Of a stretch of DNA of 64,000 bases, positions 26,350 to 35,019 are shown one piece after another; position 1 is the stretch's first letter, and each line of letters starts with the position of its first letter. Source of the stretch: Sphingomonas guangdongensis (lineage in GTDB: Bacteria; Pseudomonadota; Alphaproteobacteria; Sphingomonadales; Sphingomonadaceae); assembly GCF_900199185.1 (NCBI RefSeq), contig NZ_OBMI01000002.1, forward strand, positions 124,001 through 188,000. The letters are read 5' to 3'. A model generated the notes under the pieces. That model made no database searches and had not been told where the DNA came from. It saw nothing but the letters and a program-made list of their open reading frames with translations. The position numbers and the translations under genes were made by a program.

Positions 26350-26940
26350 ATGATGTTCCGTGCTGCTTTCATTGCGGGTGCCGCGCTGACCCTGTCGGCG
26401 TGCGGGCTGAACAGCGTGCCGACGGCCGAGGAGAATGCCAAGGCACGCTGGGCCGACGTGCAGAACCAATATCAGCGCCGAGCGGACCTGATCCCGAACC
26501 TGGTCGCAACCGTCCGCGCGGCGGGCGCGCAGGAGAAGGACATCCTTACGCAAGTCACGCAGGCGCGCGCGTCGGCGAACCAGGTGCAGGTGTCCGCGGA
26601 CGACCTGACCGACCCCAACAAGATGGCGGCGTACCAGCGGGCGCAGGCGGGTGTCACCCTGTCGCTCCAGCGCCTGCAGGAGGCCTATCCGGAGCTGCGC
26701 AGCCAGGCGAACTACACCACGCTGATGAGCCAGCTGGAAGGGACGGAGAACCGCGTCACCATCGCGCGCAACGACTACAACCAGGCGGTGCAGGCGTACA
26801 ACACCCGCATCCGCACCTTCCCCGACGCGGTCGGCGCGCGCATCTTCTACGGCGCGAAGCCGCTGACCCCGTTCCAGGCGACCACGCCGGGCGCGGAGAC
26901 GGCGCCGTCGGTCGCGGCGGCGTTCGGGAACGGCAGCTGA
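26350..26940 (+). CDS. LemA family lipoprotein
   Basis: A 196-residue protein with a lipobox (ALTLSACGLN), so a lipid-anchored version of the LemA fold. The LemA four-helix pattern is clear: QYQRRADLIPNLVATVRAAG, RASANQVQVSADDL, YQRAQAGVTLSLQRLQEAYP, and LEGTENRVTIARNDYNQAVQ with TRIRTFPD. LemA proteins are widespread and often lie beside YgcG/TPM proteins; their biochemical role is not settled. The next gene starts 2 bases after its stop. Confidence 0.93.
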   Translation: MMFRAAFIAGAALTLSACGLNSVPTAEENAKARWADVQNQYQRRADLIPNLVATVRAAGAQEKDILTQVTQARASANQVQVSADDLTDPNKMAAYQRAQAGVTLSLQRLQEAYPELRSQANYTTLMSQLEGTENRVTIARNDYNQAVQAYNTRIRTFPDAVGARIFYGAKPLTPFQATTPGAETAPSVAAAFGNGS

Positions 26941-26942
26941 CC

Positions 26943-27809
26943 GTGCTCGCCCGCCTTTTTCTGGCGCTCGCGCTGCTTCTCGGCAGTGCGGCGCCGGCGG
27001 CGGCGCAACAGTTCCCCAAATTCACCGGCTTCGTCGTCGACGACGCCGACGTGCTGCCGCCGGACGTGGAAGCATCGCTGACGCAGAAGCTCGACGCGCT
27101 CCAGCGCGATAGCAAGCGGCAGTTCGTCGTCGCGACGATCCGCGACACCCAGGGCTACCCGCTCGAGGAATATGGCTACAAGCTGGGGCGGGCGTGGGGC
27201 GTCGGACTGGCCAATGCGGATAATGGCGCGATCCTGTTCGTCGCCCCGAACAATCCCGCCGGCCAGCGCGGGCCGCGGATCGAGGTCGGACGCGGGCTCG
27301 AACCGATCCTGACCGATGCGCTCTCCAGCGTAATCATCAACGAGCAGATGATGCCGCGGCTGCGCGCCGGTGAGGTGCCGCAGGCAATGGAGGCGGGTGC
27401 CGATGCAGTGATCGCGCAACTCCGCGCCGCCCCCGAGGAGGCGCAGGCCAAGGTCGACGCGGCGGTCAAAGAGTTCGACCGAAAGACCACCACGCGCCAG
27501 CGTCGCAGTGGCGGCGGCGGGTTCCCGATCGCGCTCGTCTTCTTCGGCATGATCTTCCTGTTCGTGATCCTGTCCATGGGTCGGCGTGGCGGACGCGGGC
27601 GGCGCTATCGTGGCGATGACAGCGGTGTGTTGCCGATCGTGCTGTGGAGCATCGCCAACGAGATCGGCCGTGAGGCGAGCCGCGGCAGCGGCGGCGGCAG
27701 TTGGGGCGGCTTCGGCGGCGGCGGTGGTGGCGGCGGTTGGGGCGGCGGCGGCTTCACCGGCGGCGGTGGCGGATCGTTCGGCGGCGGCGGCGCGTCGGGG
27801 AGCTGGTGA
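26943..27809 (+). CDS. TPM-domain (YgcG/Psb32-like) membrane protein
   Basis: A 288-residue protein with a signal peptide (VLARLFLALALLLGSAAPAAA), a TPM_phosphatase domain at about 30-150 (FVVDDADVLPPDVEASLTQK; FVVATIRDTQGYPLEEYGYK; NADNGAILFVAPN), then a membrane span (FPIALVFFGMIFLFVILSM) and a Gly/Trp-rich tail with GGGGGGWGGGGF repeats. The GTG at 26943 starts it, 2 bases after lemA. YgcG-like proteins pair with LemA in a conserved unit. The active site is not established for the family, so the phosphatase name should be read loosely. Confidence 0.9.
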   Translation: MLARLFLALALLLGSAAPAAAQQFPKFTGFVVDDADVLPPDVEASLTQKLDALQRDSKRQFVVATIRDTQGYPLEEYGYKLGRAWGVGLANADNGAILFVAPNNPAGQRGPRIEVGRGLEPILTDALSSVIINEQMMPRLRAGEVPQAMEAGADAVIAQLRAAPEEAQAKVDAAVKEFDRKTTTRQRRSGGGGFPIALVFFGMIFLFVILSMGRRGGRGRRYRGDDSGVLPIVLWSIANEIGREASRGSGGGSWGGFGGGGGGGGWGGGGFTGGGGGSFGGGGASGSW

Positions 27810-27810
27810 G

Positions 27811-28482
27811 ATGCGGCTGAGCGCAGAGGACCATGCCAAGGTGACCGCGGCCGTCACCGCGGCGGAGGCGCAGACAGACGGCGAGATCGTCACGGTCGTT
27901 GCGGCTTCATCCGACAAGTACCACGACGCCGCGCTGCACTGGAGCGTGCTCGCCATGCTGCTGGTGCTGACGTTGCTGGCGGTCTTTCCCGTCATCGCCG
28001 ACGCGATCCACCACGCGCTGACCGGCGGGTGGGATCAAGCGACCAGCGGCGCGACCTATTACACCATCGCGGTCGTCCTGCTCGCGATCACGTTCCTCCT
28101 CACCCGCCTGCTGTTCGCGCCTGTTGCGGTGCGCATGGTGCTGACGCCGGCTGCGACCAAGACGCGGCGGGTGCGGGCCAAGGCGCTGCAGCTGTTCCGC
28201 ACCGGCGCGGAGAAGCGCACGGTGGCGGCGACCGGCGTGCTGCTCTACCTGAGCCTCGCCGAGCACCGCGCCGAGCTGATCGCCGACGCCGCGATCCATG
28301 GCAAGGTCAGCGAGGACGTGTGGGGCCACGCCATGGCGGCGCTGATCGCGGGGGTTAAGGACGGGCGGCCGGGTGATGGACTCGCGGCGGCGGTGGCGGA
28401 GATCGGCGTCGTCCTCGCCGAGCACTTTCCGAGGAGCGAGGGCGACACGAACGAGCTGCCCGACCGGCTGATCGAGCTGTGA
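27811..28482 (+). CDS. TPM-domain protein, two-span membrane
   Basis: A 223-residue second TPM protein. The N-terminus MRLSAEDHAKVTAAVTAAEA with TDGEIVTVVAASSDKYHDAA is the domain start, here without a signal peptide, interrupted by two membrane spans (VLAMLLVLTLLAVFPVIA; YTIAVVLLAITFLLTRLLF), and continuing with KRTVAATGVLLYLSLAEHRA and ADAAIHGKVSEDVWGHAM, the usual second half. It begins 1 base after the first TPM gene and overlaps the NUDIX gene by 4 bases, so lemA-TPM-TPM-NUDIX is one operon. Confidence 0.9.
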   Translation: MRLSAEDHAKVTAAVTAAEAQTDGEIVTVVAASSDKYHDAALHWSVLAMLLVLTLLAVFPVIADAIHHALTGGWDQATSGATYYTIAVVLLAITFLLTRLLFAPVAVRMVLTPAATKTRRVRAKALQLFRTGAEKRTVAATGVLLYLSLAEHRAELIADAAIHGKVSEDVWGHAMAALIAGVKDGRPGDGLAAAVAEIGVVLAEHFPRSEGDTNELPDRLIEL

Positions 28483-29018
28483 GCGACGCACCCGACGAGG
28501 TGATGTGGGCGGGCAAGTACCTGGCCGCCAAGCGCTGCGGGCCGTGGGAGTATGCCACGCGCCAGGGTGACGGCCGCGCGGCGGTGCTGCTCGCGATCGA
28601 CGACGAGGACCACGTCCTCCTGGTCGATCAGTACCGCGTGCCGCTCGGCCGCCGTTCGCTCGAGCTGCCCGCCGGGCTGGTCGGCGACGACGTGGCGGAT
28701 GAGGGCGTGGAGGCAGCGGCCGCCCGCGAGCTGGAGGAGGAGACCGGCTACCGCGCCTCGCGGCTCGACATCATCGGCGACTTCGCCTCCTCGCCCGGCA
28801 TGACCAGCGAAACCTTTACGCTGGTGCGTGCGAGCGGGCTGACCCGGGTCGGTGACGGCGGCGGCGTGGCGGGCGAGGGGATCACCGTGCACCGGGTGCC
28901 GGTGAGCGAGGTAGCGGCCTATGTCGCGGAGCGGCGCGCGGAGGGGTTTGCGATCGACGTTCGGATCCTGGTGCTGCTGGGGACTCTGGTCCTACCCACT
29001 ACCGTTCGTCCTGAGTAG
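28479..29018 (+). CDS. NUDIX hydrolase, ADP-ribose pyrophosphatase type
   Basis: A 179-residue hydrolase of nucleoside diphosphate-linked compounds. The Nudix box GDDVADEGVEAAAARELEEE with TGY fits Gx5Ex7REUxEExGU. The preceding VLLVDQYRVPLGRRSLELPA recalls ADP-ribose pyrophosphatases (NudF-like). The start is GTG 28479, overlapping the TPM stop (GTGA). The last five residues (TTVRPE with stop) are encoded by a family B repeat (29002-29106), so the original C-terminus was probably replaced. Confidence 0.9.
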   Translation: MSDAPDEVMWAGKYLAAKRCGPWEYATRQGDGRAAVLLAIDDEDHVLLVDQYRVPLGRRSLELPAGLVGDDVADEGVEAAAARELEEETGYRASRLDIIGDFASSPGMTSETFTLVRASGLTRVGDGGGVAGEGITVHRVPVSEVAAYVAERRAEGFAIDVRILVLLGTLVLPTTVRPE

Positions 29019-29106
29019 CCGCTGAGCTTGTCGAAGTGGCGTATCGAAGGACAGGTGCTTCGATACGAGCCTTTGCCTACGCTCAGTCTCTACTCAGCAC
29101 GAACGG
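29002..29106. repeat. Long palindromic repeat, family B copy 2
   Basis: Ends CCGTTCGTCCTGAGTAG and TACTCAGCACGAACGG, with arms that continue pairing (GCGTATCGAAGGAC with GTGCTTCGATACG). It provides the stop codon of the NUDIX gene and lies between it and the convergent ETC gene. Compare 14668 and 36791. Confidence 0.85.
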
Positions 29107-29138
29107 TTTGGGTGGGTGTCAGAACGGCGCTGTGCGCC

Positions 29139-29420
29139 TCAGCGAAAGTTATCCGCGTACGCCTGCAGCTTCAGCTTGCGCTCCGGGGCCGGCACCACGT
29201 GATAGGCGATGCCTTCCTTCTTCGCATATGCCTCTGCCGCCTCAAGCGTCGGGAAGTTGAGGCGGAGCTGGTTGCGGGTGTCGTTCGATCCGGCCCAGCC
29301 GGTCAGCGGATCGGCGTGGGGTGCGGTCGCCTGCTCGAATTCCAGCACCCACCGATCGGTGCGGGCGCGGCCGGACTGCATGGCGCTCTTGGGACGCTGG
29401 TAGATGCGGGCCTGGGTCAT
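29139..29420 (-). CDS. ETC complex I subunit (NDUFS4-like)
   Basis: A 93-residue accessory subunit of respiratory complex I, related to the mitochondrial 18-kDa NDUFS4 protein. Family sequence: ARIYQRPKSAMQSGRARTDR with WVLEFEQ, then DPLTGWAGSNDTRNQLRLNF and FPTLEAAEAYAKKEGIAYHV. Such genes are nearly confined to alphaproteobacteria. It starts at ATG 29420, 10 bases after the end of hrpB, so hrpB and this gene are likely co-transcribed. The other complex I genes are not in the window. Confidence 0.93.
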   Translation of the reverse strand: MTQARIYQRPKSAMQSGRARTDRWVLEFEQATAPHADPLTGWAGSNDTRNQLRLNFPTLEAAEAYAKKEGIAYHVVPAPERKLKLQAYADNFR

Positions 29421-29430
29421 GGCCCCTCCC

Positions 29431-31866
29431 TTATCGTGACTTTCCGGTGCGTGCATCCGCCTTTTTCGTGCGCAGCGTCGGGAGTGCGGCGGCCGGATCG
29501 TCGGGCCAGGGATGGCGCGGGTAGCGGCCGCGCATCTCCTTGGCGACCGCGCCCCAGCTGCCCGCCCAGAAGCCGGGCAGGTCGCGGGTCGTCTGGATCG
29601 GCCGGCCGGCGGGTGAGGTGAGGCTGAGGACGAGCGGCAGGCGCTGCGTGCCGACAGTCGGGTGTTCCGACAGGCCGTAGAGCGACTGCACGCGCAGCTC
29701 GACGCGGGGGCCGCTTTCCGCGCCATACTCGATGGGGTGCGAGGAGCCGGCGGGCGTCTCGAACCGTGCCGGGGCGAGGCGGTTGAGCTGCTGCAGCGCG
29801 TCCCAGCCGAGCAGACCCTCCAGCGCGCCGGTCAGTCCCTCGACCGCGTCGAGCCGGCGCTTGGCCGTGAGCAGCGGCAGTAGCCAGGTGTCGAGGCTCG
29901 CCAGCAGCGCTTCGTCCCCGAGCGCGTCGATGCCGGCGAAGGCGGCGCGGGTGCGCAGCGCCGTCGCGTTCTCCGACCAGGGTAGCAGCGCGAGGCCGTG
30001 CGCGCGCACGCCCTCCAGCAGCGCGCCTTCCACTTCGGCGCGGGCCGAGTCGGCGGCAGGTCCGCTCGCCAGCCGGAGGGCGCCGAGCCGGGTCTCCCGC
30101 GCCGCGCTCACCCCGCCGGTCGCGGGATCGAAGCTGACGTGGCGGCAAGTCTCGATGCGGTCGCCGAACAGCGCCTCGATCGTCGCACGTTCGATCGGCA
30201 CGGCGGACAGGATGCGCGCGCCTGCCGCGACACCGCCCGTTTCGGCTACGGCCAGCCACTCGGCGCGGGCGAGCGGGGAGGTGGGGTCGAGCCGGAAGCC
30301 GCGGCCGCCGACCGAGGCCCAGTGCTCGCCTGACGGGTCACGGCGGCGGGCGATCCGGTCGGGGAAGGCGAGCGCAACGCAGGTGGCGAGCGCGTCGTCC
30401 TGCGGCTGGTCCGGTGCCTTGGCGACCAGTCCACGCCAGCGCGCCGCCAGCCGACGCGCGCCCTCTGCCCGCTGCCCGCGCTCGCTCCGCCAGCGTCGTA
30501 GGCGGAGTTCCAGATCGGCATCGTTGCCGCCGAGCCCGCGCTCACTCAGCAGCACGGCGACCTCCGACGCCACGCCCGCCAGCCCGCGCTCGCCGGCACG
30601 CAGCATCATATGGGCGAGCCGCGGCGGCAGCGGAAGTGCGGCCATGGCGCGGCCGTGGGCGGTCGGCCGGCCGTCGGCGTCGATCGCCTCCAGCGTGAGC
30701 AGACGTGCCCGCGCCTCCTTCACCGCGGCGTCGGGCGGCGGATCGATCCAGCGCAGATTCCGCGGATCAGTGACGCCCCACAGCGCGCAGGACAGCGTCA
30801 GTGCCGACAGGTCGGCCTCCAGGATCTCGGGCGGGTCGAAGCGCGGCAGGCCGGCGGTCGCGGCCTCTTCCCACAAGCGGTAGGCGACACCCGGACCCTG
30901 GCGCGCGGCACGGCCAGCGCGCTGGGTCACCGCCGCCTGGCTCGCGCGCTCGGTCACCAGCCGGGTCATGCCGGCGGCGCGATCGTAGCGCGGGCGGCGC
31001 GCAAGCCCGGAGTCGATCACCACCCGGATGCCGTCGAGCGTCAGCGACGTTTCGGCGATCGAGGTCGCGAGCACGACCTTGCGGGTGTCCGACGGCGCGA
31101 TCGCGGCGCGCTGCGCGGCGGGGTCGAGCTGACCGTGGAGGCGGTGGAGGGCGATATCGGGAACCTCGCCGAGCGCGTCGGCCGTGCGCTCGATTTCCGC
31201 GACGCCGGGCAGAAAGGCGAGCACGCCGCCCGGCTCCTCGCGCAGCGCGGTGCGGATCGCGGCGGCGACGCTCGCCTCGATCCGCGCGTCGGCGGCGCGG
31301 CTGAGATAGCGCAGGGTGAGCGGATGCGAGCGGCCCTCGCTCTCGATTATCGGCGCGTCGCCCATCAGCGCGGCGAAACGCCCGCCGTCAAGCGTCGCCG
31401 ACATGGCGACGAGGCGCAGGTCGGGGCGGAGCGCGACGGCGGCATCGAGTGCTAGCGCGAGGCCGAAGTCGGAATCGAGGCTGCGCTCATGCACCTCGTC
31501 GAACAGCACCGCCGATACGCCCGCGAGTTCCGGATCGGCCTGGATGCGGTTGACGAAGATGCCCTCGGTCACCACCGTTACGCGGGTTTGCGCCGAGCGC
31601 TTGCTGTCGAGCCGGGTGGCGTAGCCGAAGGTGCCGCCGACGCTGTCGCCCGCCAGCGCCGCCATCCGCTCGGCCGCGGCGCGCGCCGCCAGGCGGCGGG
31701 GGGAGAGGAGCAGCACCTCGCCGGTACACCAGTCCTCGCCGAGCAGCGCGGGCGCGACCGCCGTGGTCTTGCCCGCGCCCGGCGGCGCGACCAGCACGGC
31801 GGTGGGTCGATCGCGCAAGTGCGCGAGCAGCTCAGGCAGGACGGCGTGGATGGGCAGGTCGCTCAC
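29431..31866 (-). CDS. hrpB: ATP-dependent helicase HrpB
   Basis: DEAH-box helicase of the HrpB subfamily; RNA helicase activity is expected but cellular role is not defined in this group. 811 residues from GTG 31866. Motif I VAPPGAGKTTAVAPALL, motif II DEVHERSLDSD, motif III SATLDG, motif VI QRAGRAARQGPGVAYRLW, then the helicase-associated domains and the HrpB-specific C-terminal domain with WPRYPxHPWPDDP-like end (MRGRYPRHPWPDDPAAALP). The frame stays open 16 codons upstream of the GTG without similarity. Upstream of the ETC gene. Confidence 0.94.
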   Translation of the reverse strand: MSDLPIHAVLPELLAHLRDRPTAVLVAPPGAGKTTAVAPALLGEDWCTGEVLLLSPRRLAARAAAERMAALAGDSVGGTFGYATRLDSKRSAQTRVTVVTEGIFVNRIQADPELAGVSAVLFDEVHERSLDSDFGLALALDAAVALRPDLRLVAMSATLDGGRFAALMGDAPIIESEGRSHPLTLRYLSRAADARIEASVAAAIRTALREEPGGVLAFLPGVAEIERTADALGEVPDIALHRLHGQLDPAAQRAAIAPSDTRKVVLATSIAETSLTLDGIRVVIDSGLARRPRYDRAAGMTRLVTERASQAAVTQRAGRAARQGPGVAYRLWEEAATAGLPRFDPPEILEADLSALTLSCALWGVTDPRNLRWIDPPPDAAVKEARARLLTLEAIDADGRPTAHGRAMAALPLPPRLAHMMLRAGERGLAGVASEVAVLLSERGLGGNDADLELRLRRWRSERGQRAEGARRLAARWRGLVAKAPDQPQDDALATCVALAFPDRIARRRDPSGEHWASVGGRGFRLDPTSPLARAEWLAVAETGGVAAGARILSAVPIERATIEALFGDRIETCRHVSFDPATGGVSAARETRLGALRLASGPAADSARAEVEGALLEGVRAHGLALLPWSENATALRTRAAFAGIDALGDEALLASLDTWLLPLLTAKRRLDAVEGLTGALEGLLGWDALQQLNRLAPARFETPAGSSHPIEYGAESGPRVELRVQSLYGLSEHPTVGTQRLPLVLSLTSPAGRPIQTTRDLPGFWAGSWGAVAKEMRGRYPRHPWPDDPAAALPTLRTKKADARTGKSR

Positions 31867-31979
31867 GCCGGAGCCGTTGGCACAGCACCTCGTCCGGCGA
31901 AAGACGGGAACCAAGCGCCCGCGTCCGCCATTGAGCCTCCCGACAACCGGCGCACGCCAGCGCCGCGAGGAGACGGATA

Positions 31980-32375
31980 ATGATCAAGACCCTTATTGCC
32001 GGCGGCGCGCTCGCGCTCGCCGCTCCGGTGCTCGCGCAGACGATGACGCCGAGCTCGCCGACCAGCCCGTCGACGACCACCACGCCGGGTACCCAGTCCA
32101 CCACGACCAGCCCTTCGACCACCTCCGACGTGCCCTCGGCCACCAGCGCCCCGTCGACGACGACGTCGCGCACGACGCCGCAGTCGCGCCGCCGCTCGAC
32201 CACGACGCCGAGCACGTCGCCGACGCCGTCCACGACGCCGACTCCGATGAGCACGCCGGCTCCGGGCATGGATCCGATGACCGGCACCACGGGCACGACC
32301 GGCACCGTTCCCGGCCTGACCAGCCCGTCGACCCCGACCACCACGCCGACGCCGTCCACGACGCCGATGCGGTGA
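31980..32375 (+). CDS. Thr/Ser/Pro-rich exported protein
   Basis: A 131-residue protein with a signal peptide (MIKTLIAGGALALAAPVLAQ). The mature part is low-complexity Thr, Ser and Pro (TMTPSSPTSPSTTTTPGTQS), with short repeats TPSTTP and TGTTGT. Composition of this kind suits an extended, possibly surface-exposed or glycosylated linker, but no domain is seen. The ATG at 31980 has GAGGAGA 6 bases upstream. A hairpin follows the gene. Function unknown; because low complexity can arise by chance in GC-rich DNA, the clear signal peptide and ribosome-binding site are the main support. Confidence 0.6.
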   Translation: MIKTLIAGGALALAAPVLAQTMTPSSPTSPSTTTTPGTQSTTTSPSTTSDVPSATSAPSTTTSRTTPQSRRRSTTTPSTSPTPSTTPTPMSTPAPGMDPMTGTTGTTGTVPGLTSPSTPTTTPTPSTTPMR

Positions 32376-32412
32376 GCCGACCGTTCCCATCGGGAAGCAT
32401 GACAAGCTGATA

Positions 32413-32442
32413 AAGGGGCAGTCGCCGCGGCGGCTGTCCCTT
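32413..32442 (+). terminator. Hairpin terminator after Thr-rich gene
   Basis: AAGGGGCAGTCGCC pairs with GGCGGCTGTCCCTT (with one bulge) around a short loop at 32413-32442, 37 bases after the stop, followed by ATCGCTCT. Lacks a long U-tract but is symmetric, so it may serve both strands; the HerA-like gene on the minus strand ends 33 bases beyond it. Confidence 0.6.
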
Positions 32443-32475
32443 ATCGCTCTATCGCCAGCCGAAGGTAAGGTCCGA

Positions 32476-33921
32476 TCAGACCTCAGCCGACGCGGTGCTC
32501 CACCCCAGCCGCGGGATCGTGATTGAGCGCCGACCCGACAGGTCGATCCGGGTCACGATGATGTCGCGGCTCTCCATATAGCCGAGCATCCGCCGCGCGC
32601 GGCCGAGTGACGTGGTTCCATAGGCGCGGGCGATCGCCTCGTCGCCCGGTGCGGGGGCGCCCTCCCGCGCGGCCCTGGCGATCAGCAGGAATGCCCCCAC
32701 CATCTCGTCGGGCAGTGCGCCGGCCGCCGCCATCGCCTCCGCCCAGTCGCCGTCCACGCCCTCGTAGATGCCGGCCCGGGCCGCTGCCAGCCGCCGCGCG
32801 AAGGCGGACGGATCGAGCGGCGGCTTCTTCACGCCCGCCATTCGGCAGCGGACGGCGAAGTCCTGGTGCAGCACCGCGGCGGGGCGCGTGGTCGATTCCG
32901 GATCCTCGGCGATCCCGCGCAGCGCGTCTGCGACGACGATGTCGACGTCGGGCGCGTCCGGCTCGGGAAAGTCAAAGCCGTTGGGGTTCGGCTGTGGGCC
33001 GAGATCGCGCAGCACCTCTGCCGCGGGCGGTGGCGGCGGGGGTGGTGCGTAGAGCGGCACAGACTGCTCCACTTCCGCCAGCAGCAGGTCGCGCGCGTCC
33101 CCTCCCACGGCACTGGGCAGCGGCACCAGCTTCGGGCTCGACGAGCGCGCGGAGGTCGCGACCGCGCCGATCCGGATCGTCACGGGACGGCGGGCGATCG
33201 CGGGGCCGAGCCCCAAGAAGGTGCCGCGCGCGAGATCGCGGATCGTCTCCGCCTGGCGCCGCTCCATGCCGAGCAGGTCGGCCGCACGCGCCATGTCGAT
33301 GTCGAGAAAGGTCCGTCCCATCAGGAAGTTGGACGCTTCCGCCGCGACGTTCTTGCTGAGCTTGGCCAGCCGCTGGGTCGCGATCACGCCGGCAAGGCCG
33401 CGCTTGCGCCCGCGTGACATCAGGTTGGCCATCGCGCCCAGACAGGTGCGGCGCACCTCCTCCGCCACTTCCGCGCCGCCCGAGGGCGCGAAGATCTGCG
33501 CCTCGTCGATCACCACCAATGCGGGGTACCAGTGCTCGCGCGGCGCGTCGAACAGGCCGGAGAGGAAGGCGGTAGCTGAGCGCATCTGTCCTTCCATCTC
33601 CAGCCCCTCCAGGCTCAGCACGACGGAGGTGCGATGCTCCCGCGCGCGGCCGGCGAAACGGGTGAGCTCGGCAGCGGAATAGTCGACCGCCTCGATCGCG
33701 ACATGGCCGTGGGCGTCGCCGAGCGTCACGAAGTCGCCTTCCGGATCGATCACCACCTGCTGCACCTGCGCGGCGCTCCCCTCCAGCAGGCGGCGAAGCA
33801 GGTGCGACTTGCCCGAGCCCGAATTGCCCTGGACGAGCAGGCGGGTAGCGAGCAGCTCCTCCAGGTCGAGCGTGACCGCGCGGCCGGTGCCGTCCAGCCC
33901 CATGTCGACGGCAAAGGTCAC
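32476..33921 (-). CDS. HerA-like ATPase (DUF87)
   Basis: A 481-residue FtsK/HerA-superfamily ATPase. Walker A LVQGNSGSGKSHLLRRLLEG and Walker B ALVVIDEAQIFAPSGG are clear, with an arginine-finger-like segment RKRGLAGVIATQRLAKLSKN. In bacteria and archaea HerA acts on DNA ends, usually with NurA; no nurA is near, and such lone HerA-like proteins in sphingomonads are of unknown role. Residues about 285-480 are a Pro-rich linker and a helical C-terminal region. It starts 6 bases after the stop of the polyprenyl synthase gene, so both are one transcription unit. Confidence 0.8.
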   Translation of the reverse strand: MTFAVDMGLDGTGRAVTLDLEELLATRLLVQGNSGSGKSHLLRRLLEGSAAQVQQVVIDPEGDFVTLGDAHGHVAIEAVDYSAAELTRFAGRAREHRTSVVLSLEGLEMEGQMRSATAFLSGLFDAPREHWYPALVVIDEAQIFAPSGGAEVAEEVRRTCLGAMANLMSRGRKRGLAGVIATQRLAKLSKNVAAEASNFLMGRTFLDIDMARAADLLGMERRQAETIRDLARGTFLGLGPAIARRPVTIRIGAVATSARSSSPKLVPLPSAVGGDARDLLLAEVEQSVPLYAPPPPPPPAAEVLRDLGPQPNPNGFDFPEPDAPDVDIVVADALRGIAEDPESTTRPAAVLHQDFAVRCRMAGVKKPPLDPSAFARRLAAARAGIYEGVDGDWAEAMAAAGALPDEMVGAFLLIARAAREGAPAPGDEAIARAYGTTSLGRARRMLGYMESRDIIVTRIDLSGRRSITIPRLGWSTASAEV

Positions 33922-33927
33922 CGTGGA

Positions 33928-34941
33928 TCAGTACGCGCGGGCGATCGCGAACTCGACCGCCTCGACCATCGCGTCCTTGGCCGCGCCGCCGGCGAACGGC
34001 CCGATCGCGTCCACGGCACGCTGGCCATAGTGGCGTGCGCGGGCGAGCGTGTCGTCGAGCGCGCGAGTGTCGCGGATGCGCGCCACCGCCTCGGCGAAGT
34101 CGGCGTCGCTGTCGCGGCGACCCTCCACCGCGTCCTTCCAGAACCGACGGCCTTCCGCATCGGCGCGGGCGTGGGCCAGGATGATCGGGAGCGTGACCTT
34201 GCCCTCGCGGAAGTCGTCGCCCGCGTCCTTCCCCATCGTGCCCGCGTCCGAGACATAGTCGAGCGCGTCGTCGACCAGCTGGAACGCCACGCCCAGGTTG
34301 CGGCCGTAGGCGTCGAGCGAAGCTTCCTCCGCCTCCGGCCGCTCCGCCACGACGGCGGCGATCCTGCAAGCGGCGGCGAAGAGCGCGGCGGTCTTGGCGC
34401 CGATGATGTCGAGATAGCGCTGCTCGTCCAGGTCGATGCGGCGAACGGCGGTCAGCTGGTTGACCTCTCCCTCCGCGATCACGGCGGAGGCGTTGGAGAG
34501 GATCTTCAGCACCTTCAAGGAGCCGTCCTCCACCATCAGCTCGAAGGAACGGCTGAACAGGAAGTCGCCAACCAGCACGCTCGCCGGATTGCCCCAGATG
34601 ATGTTGGCGGTGCGACGGCCGCGGCGCAGGTCGGAGCTATCGACAACATCGTCGTGGAGCAGGGTCGCGGTGTGGATGAACTCAACCGCGGCGGCGAGGC
34701 GGTGGTGCCGCGTGCCCGAGTAGTCGAGCAGCCGCGCGCTCGCGAGCGTCAGCATCGGCCGCATCCGCTTGCCCCCGCCCGCGATCAGGTGACCGGCGAG
34801 CTCGGGGATCAGCGGGATGTCCGACTGCATCCGCGCGAGGATGGTCTGGTTGACCAGGTTCATGTCATGCGCGGTGAGCGCCAGCATCGGATCGAGCGAG
34901 GGCGTGCGGGACGCGCCCAGGCGGTGGAGGGTGGCACTCAT
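33928..34941 (-). CDS. Polyprenyl diphosphate synthase (ubiquinone side chain)
   Basis: All-trans prenyltransferase that builds the ubiquinone side chain from isopentenyl diphosphate. 337 residues. First Asp-rich motif LLHDDVVDSSDLRRGR (DDVVD at residues 97-101) and second VAFQLVDDALDY (224-228). GGKRMRP near the N-terminus and GEGKVTLPI-like FREGKVTLPIILAHA near the C-terminus complete the signature. The chain length (octa or deca) is not readable here, though sphingomonads use Q-10. The start at ATG 34941 fits the family; upstream open frame lacks similarity. Confidence 0.92.
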   Translation of the reverse strand: MSATLHRLGASRTPSLDPMLALTAHDMNLVNQTILARMQSDIPLIPELAGHLIAGGGKRMRPMLTLASARLLDYSGTRHHRLAAAVEFIHTATLLHDDVVDSSDLRRGRRTANIIWGNPASVLVGDFLFSRSFELMVEDGSLKVLKILSNASAVIAEGEVNQLTAVRRIDLDEQRYLDIIGAKTAALFAAACRIAAVVAERPEAEEASLDAYGRNLGVAFQLVDDALDYVSDAGTMGKDAGDDFREGKVTLPIILAHARADAEGRRFWKDAVEGRRDSDADFAEAVARIRDTRALDDTLARARHYGQRAVDAIGPFAGGAAKDAMVEAVEFAIARAY

Positions 34942-35019
34942 GCTGCAGCGGCAAATGGCGGCGGGGGTCGGGAAAGGCAAGCCTTGCGCCGCGCAAGAGA
35001 CCCTTGCAAAGCGTACCCC

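Noticed and set aside
32476..33921. Anti-phage defence island around the HerA-like ATPase
   Set aside because: All neighbours are metabolic or repair genes; no partner nuclease or other defence gene is present.
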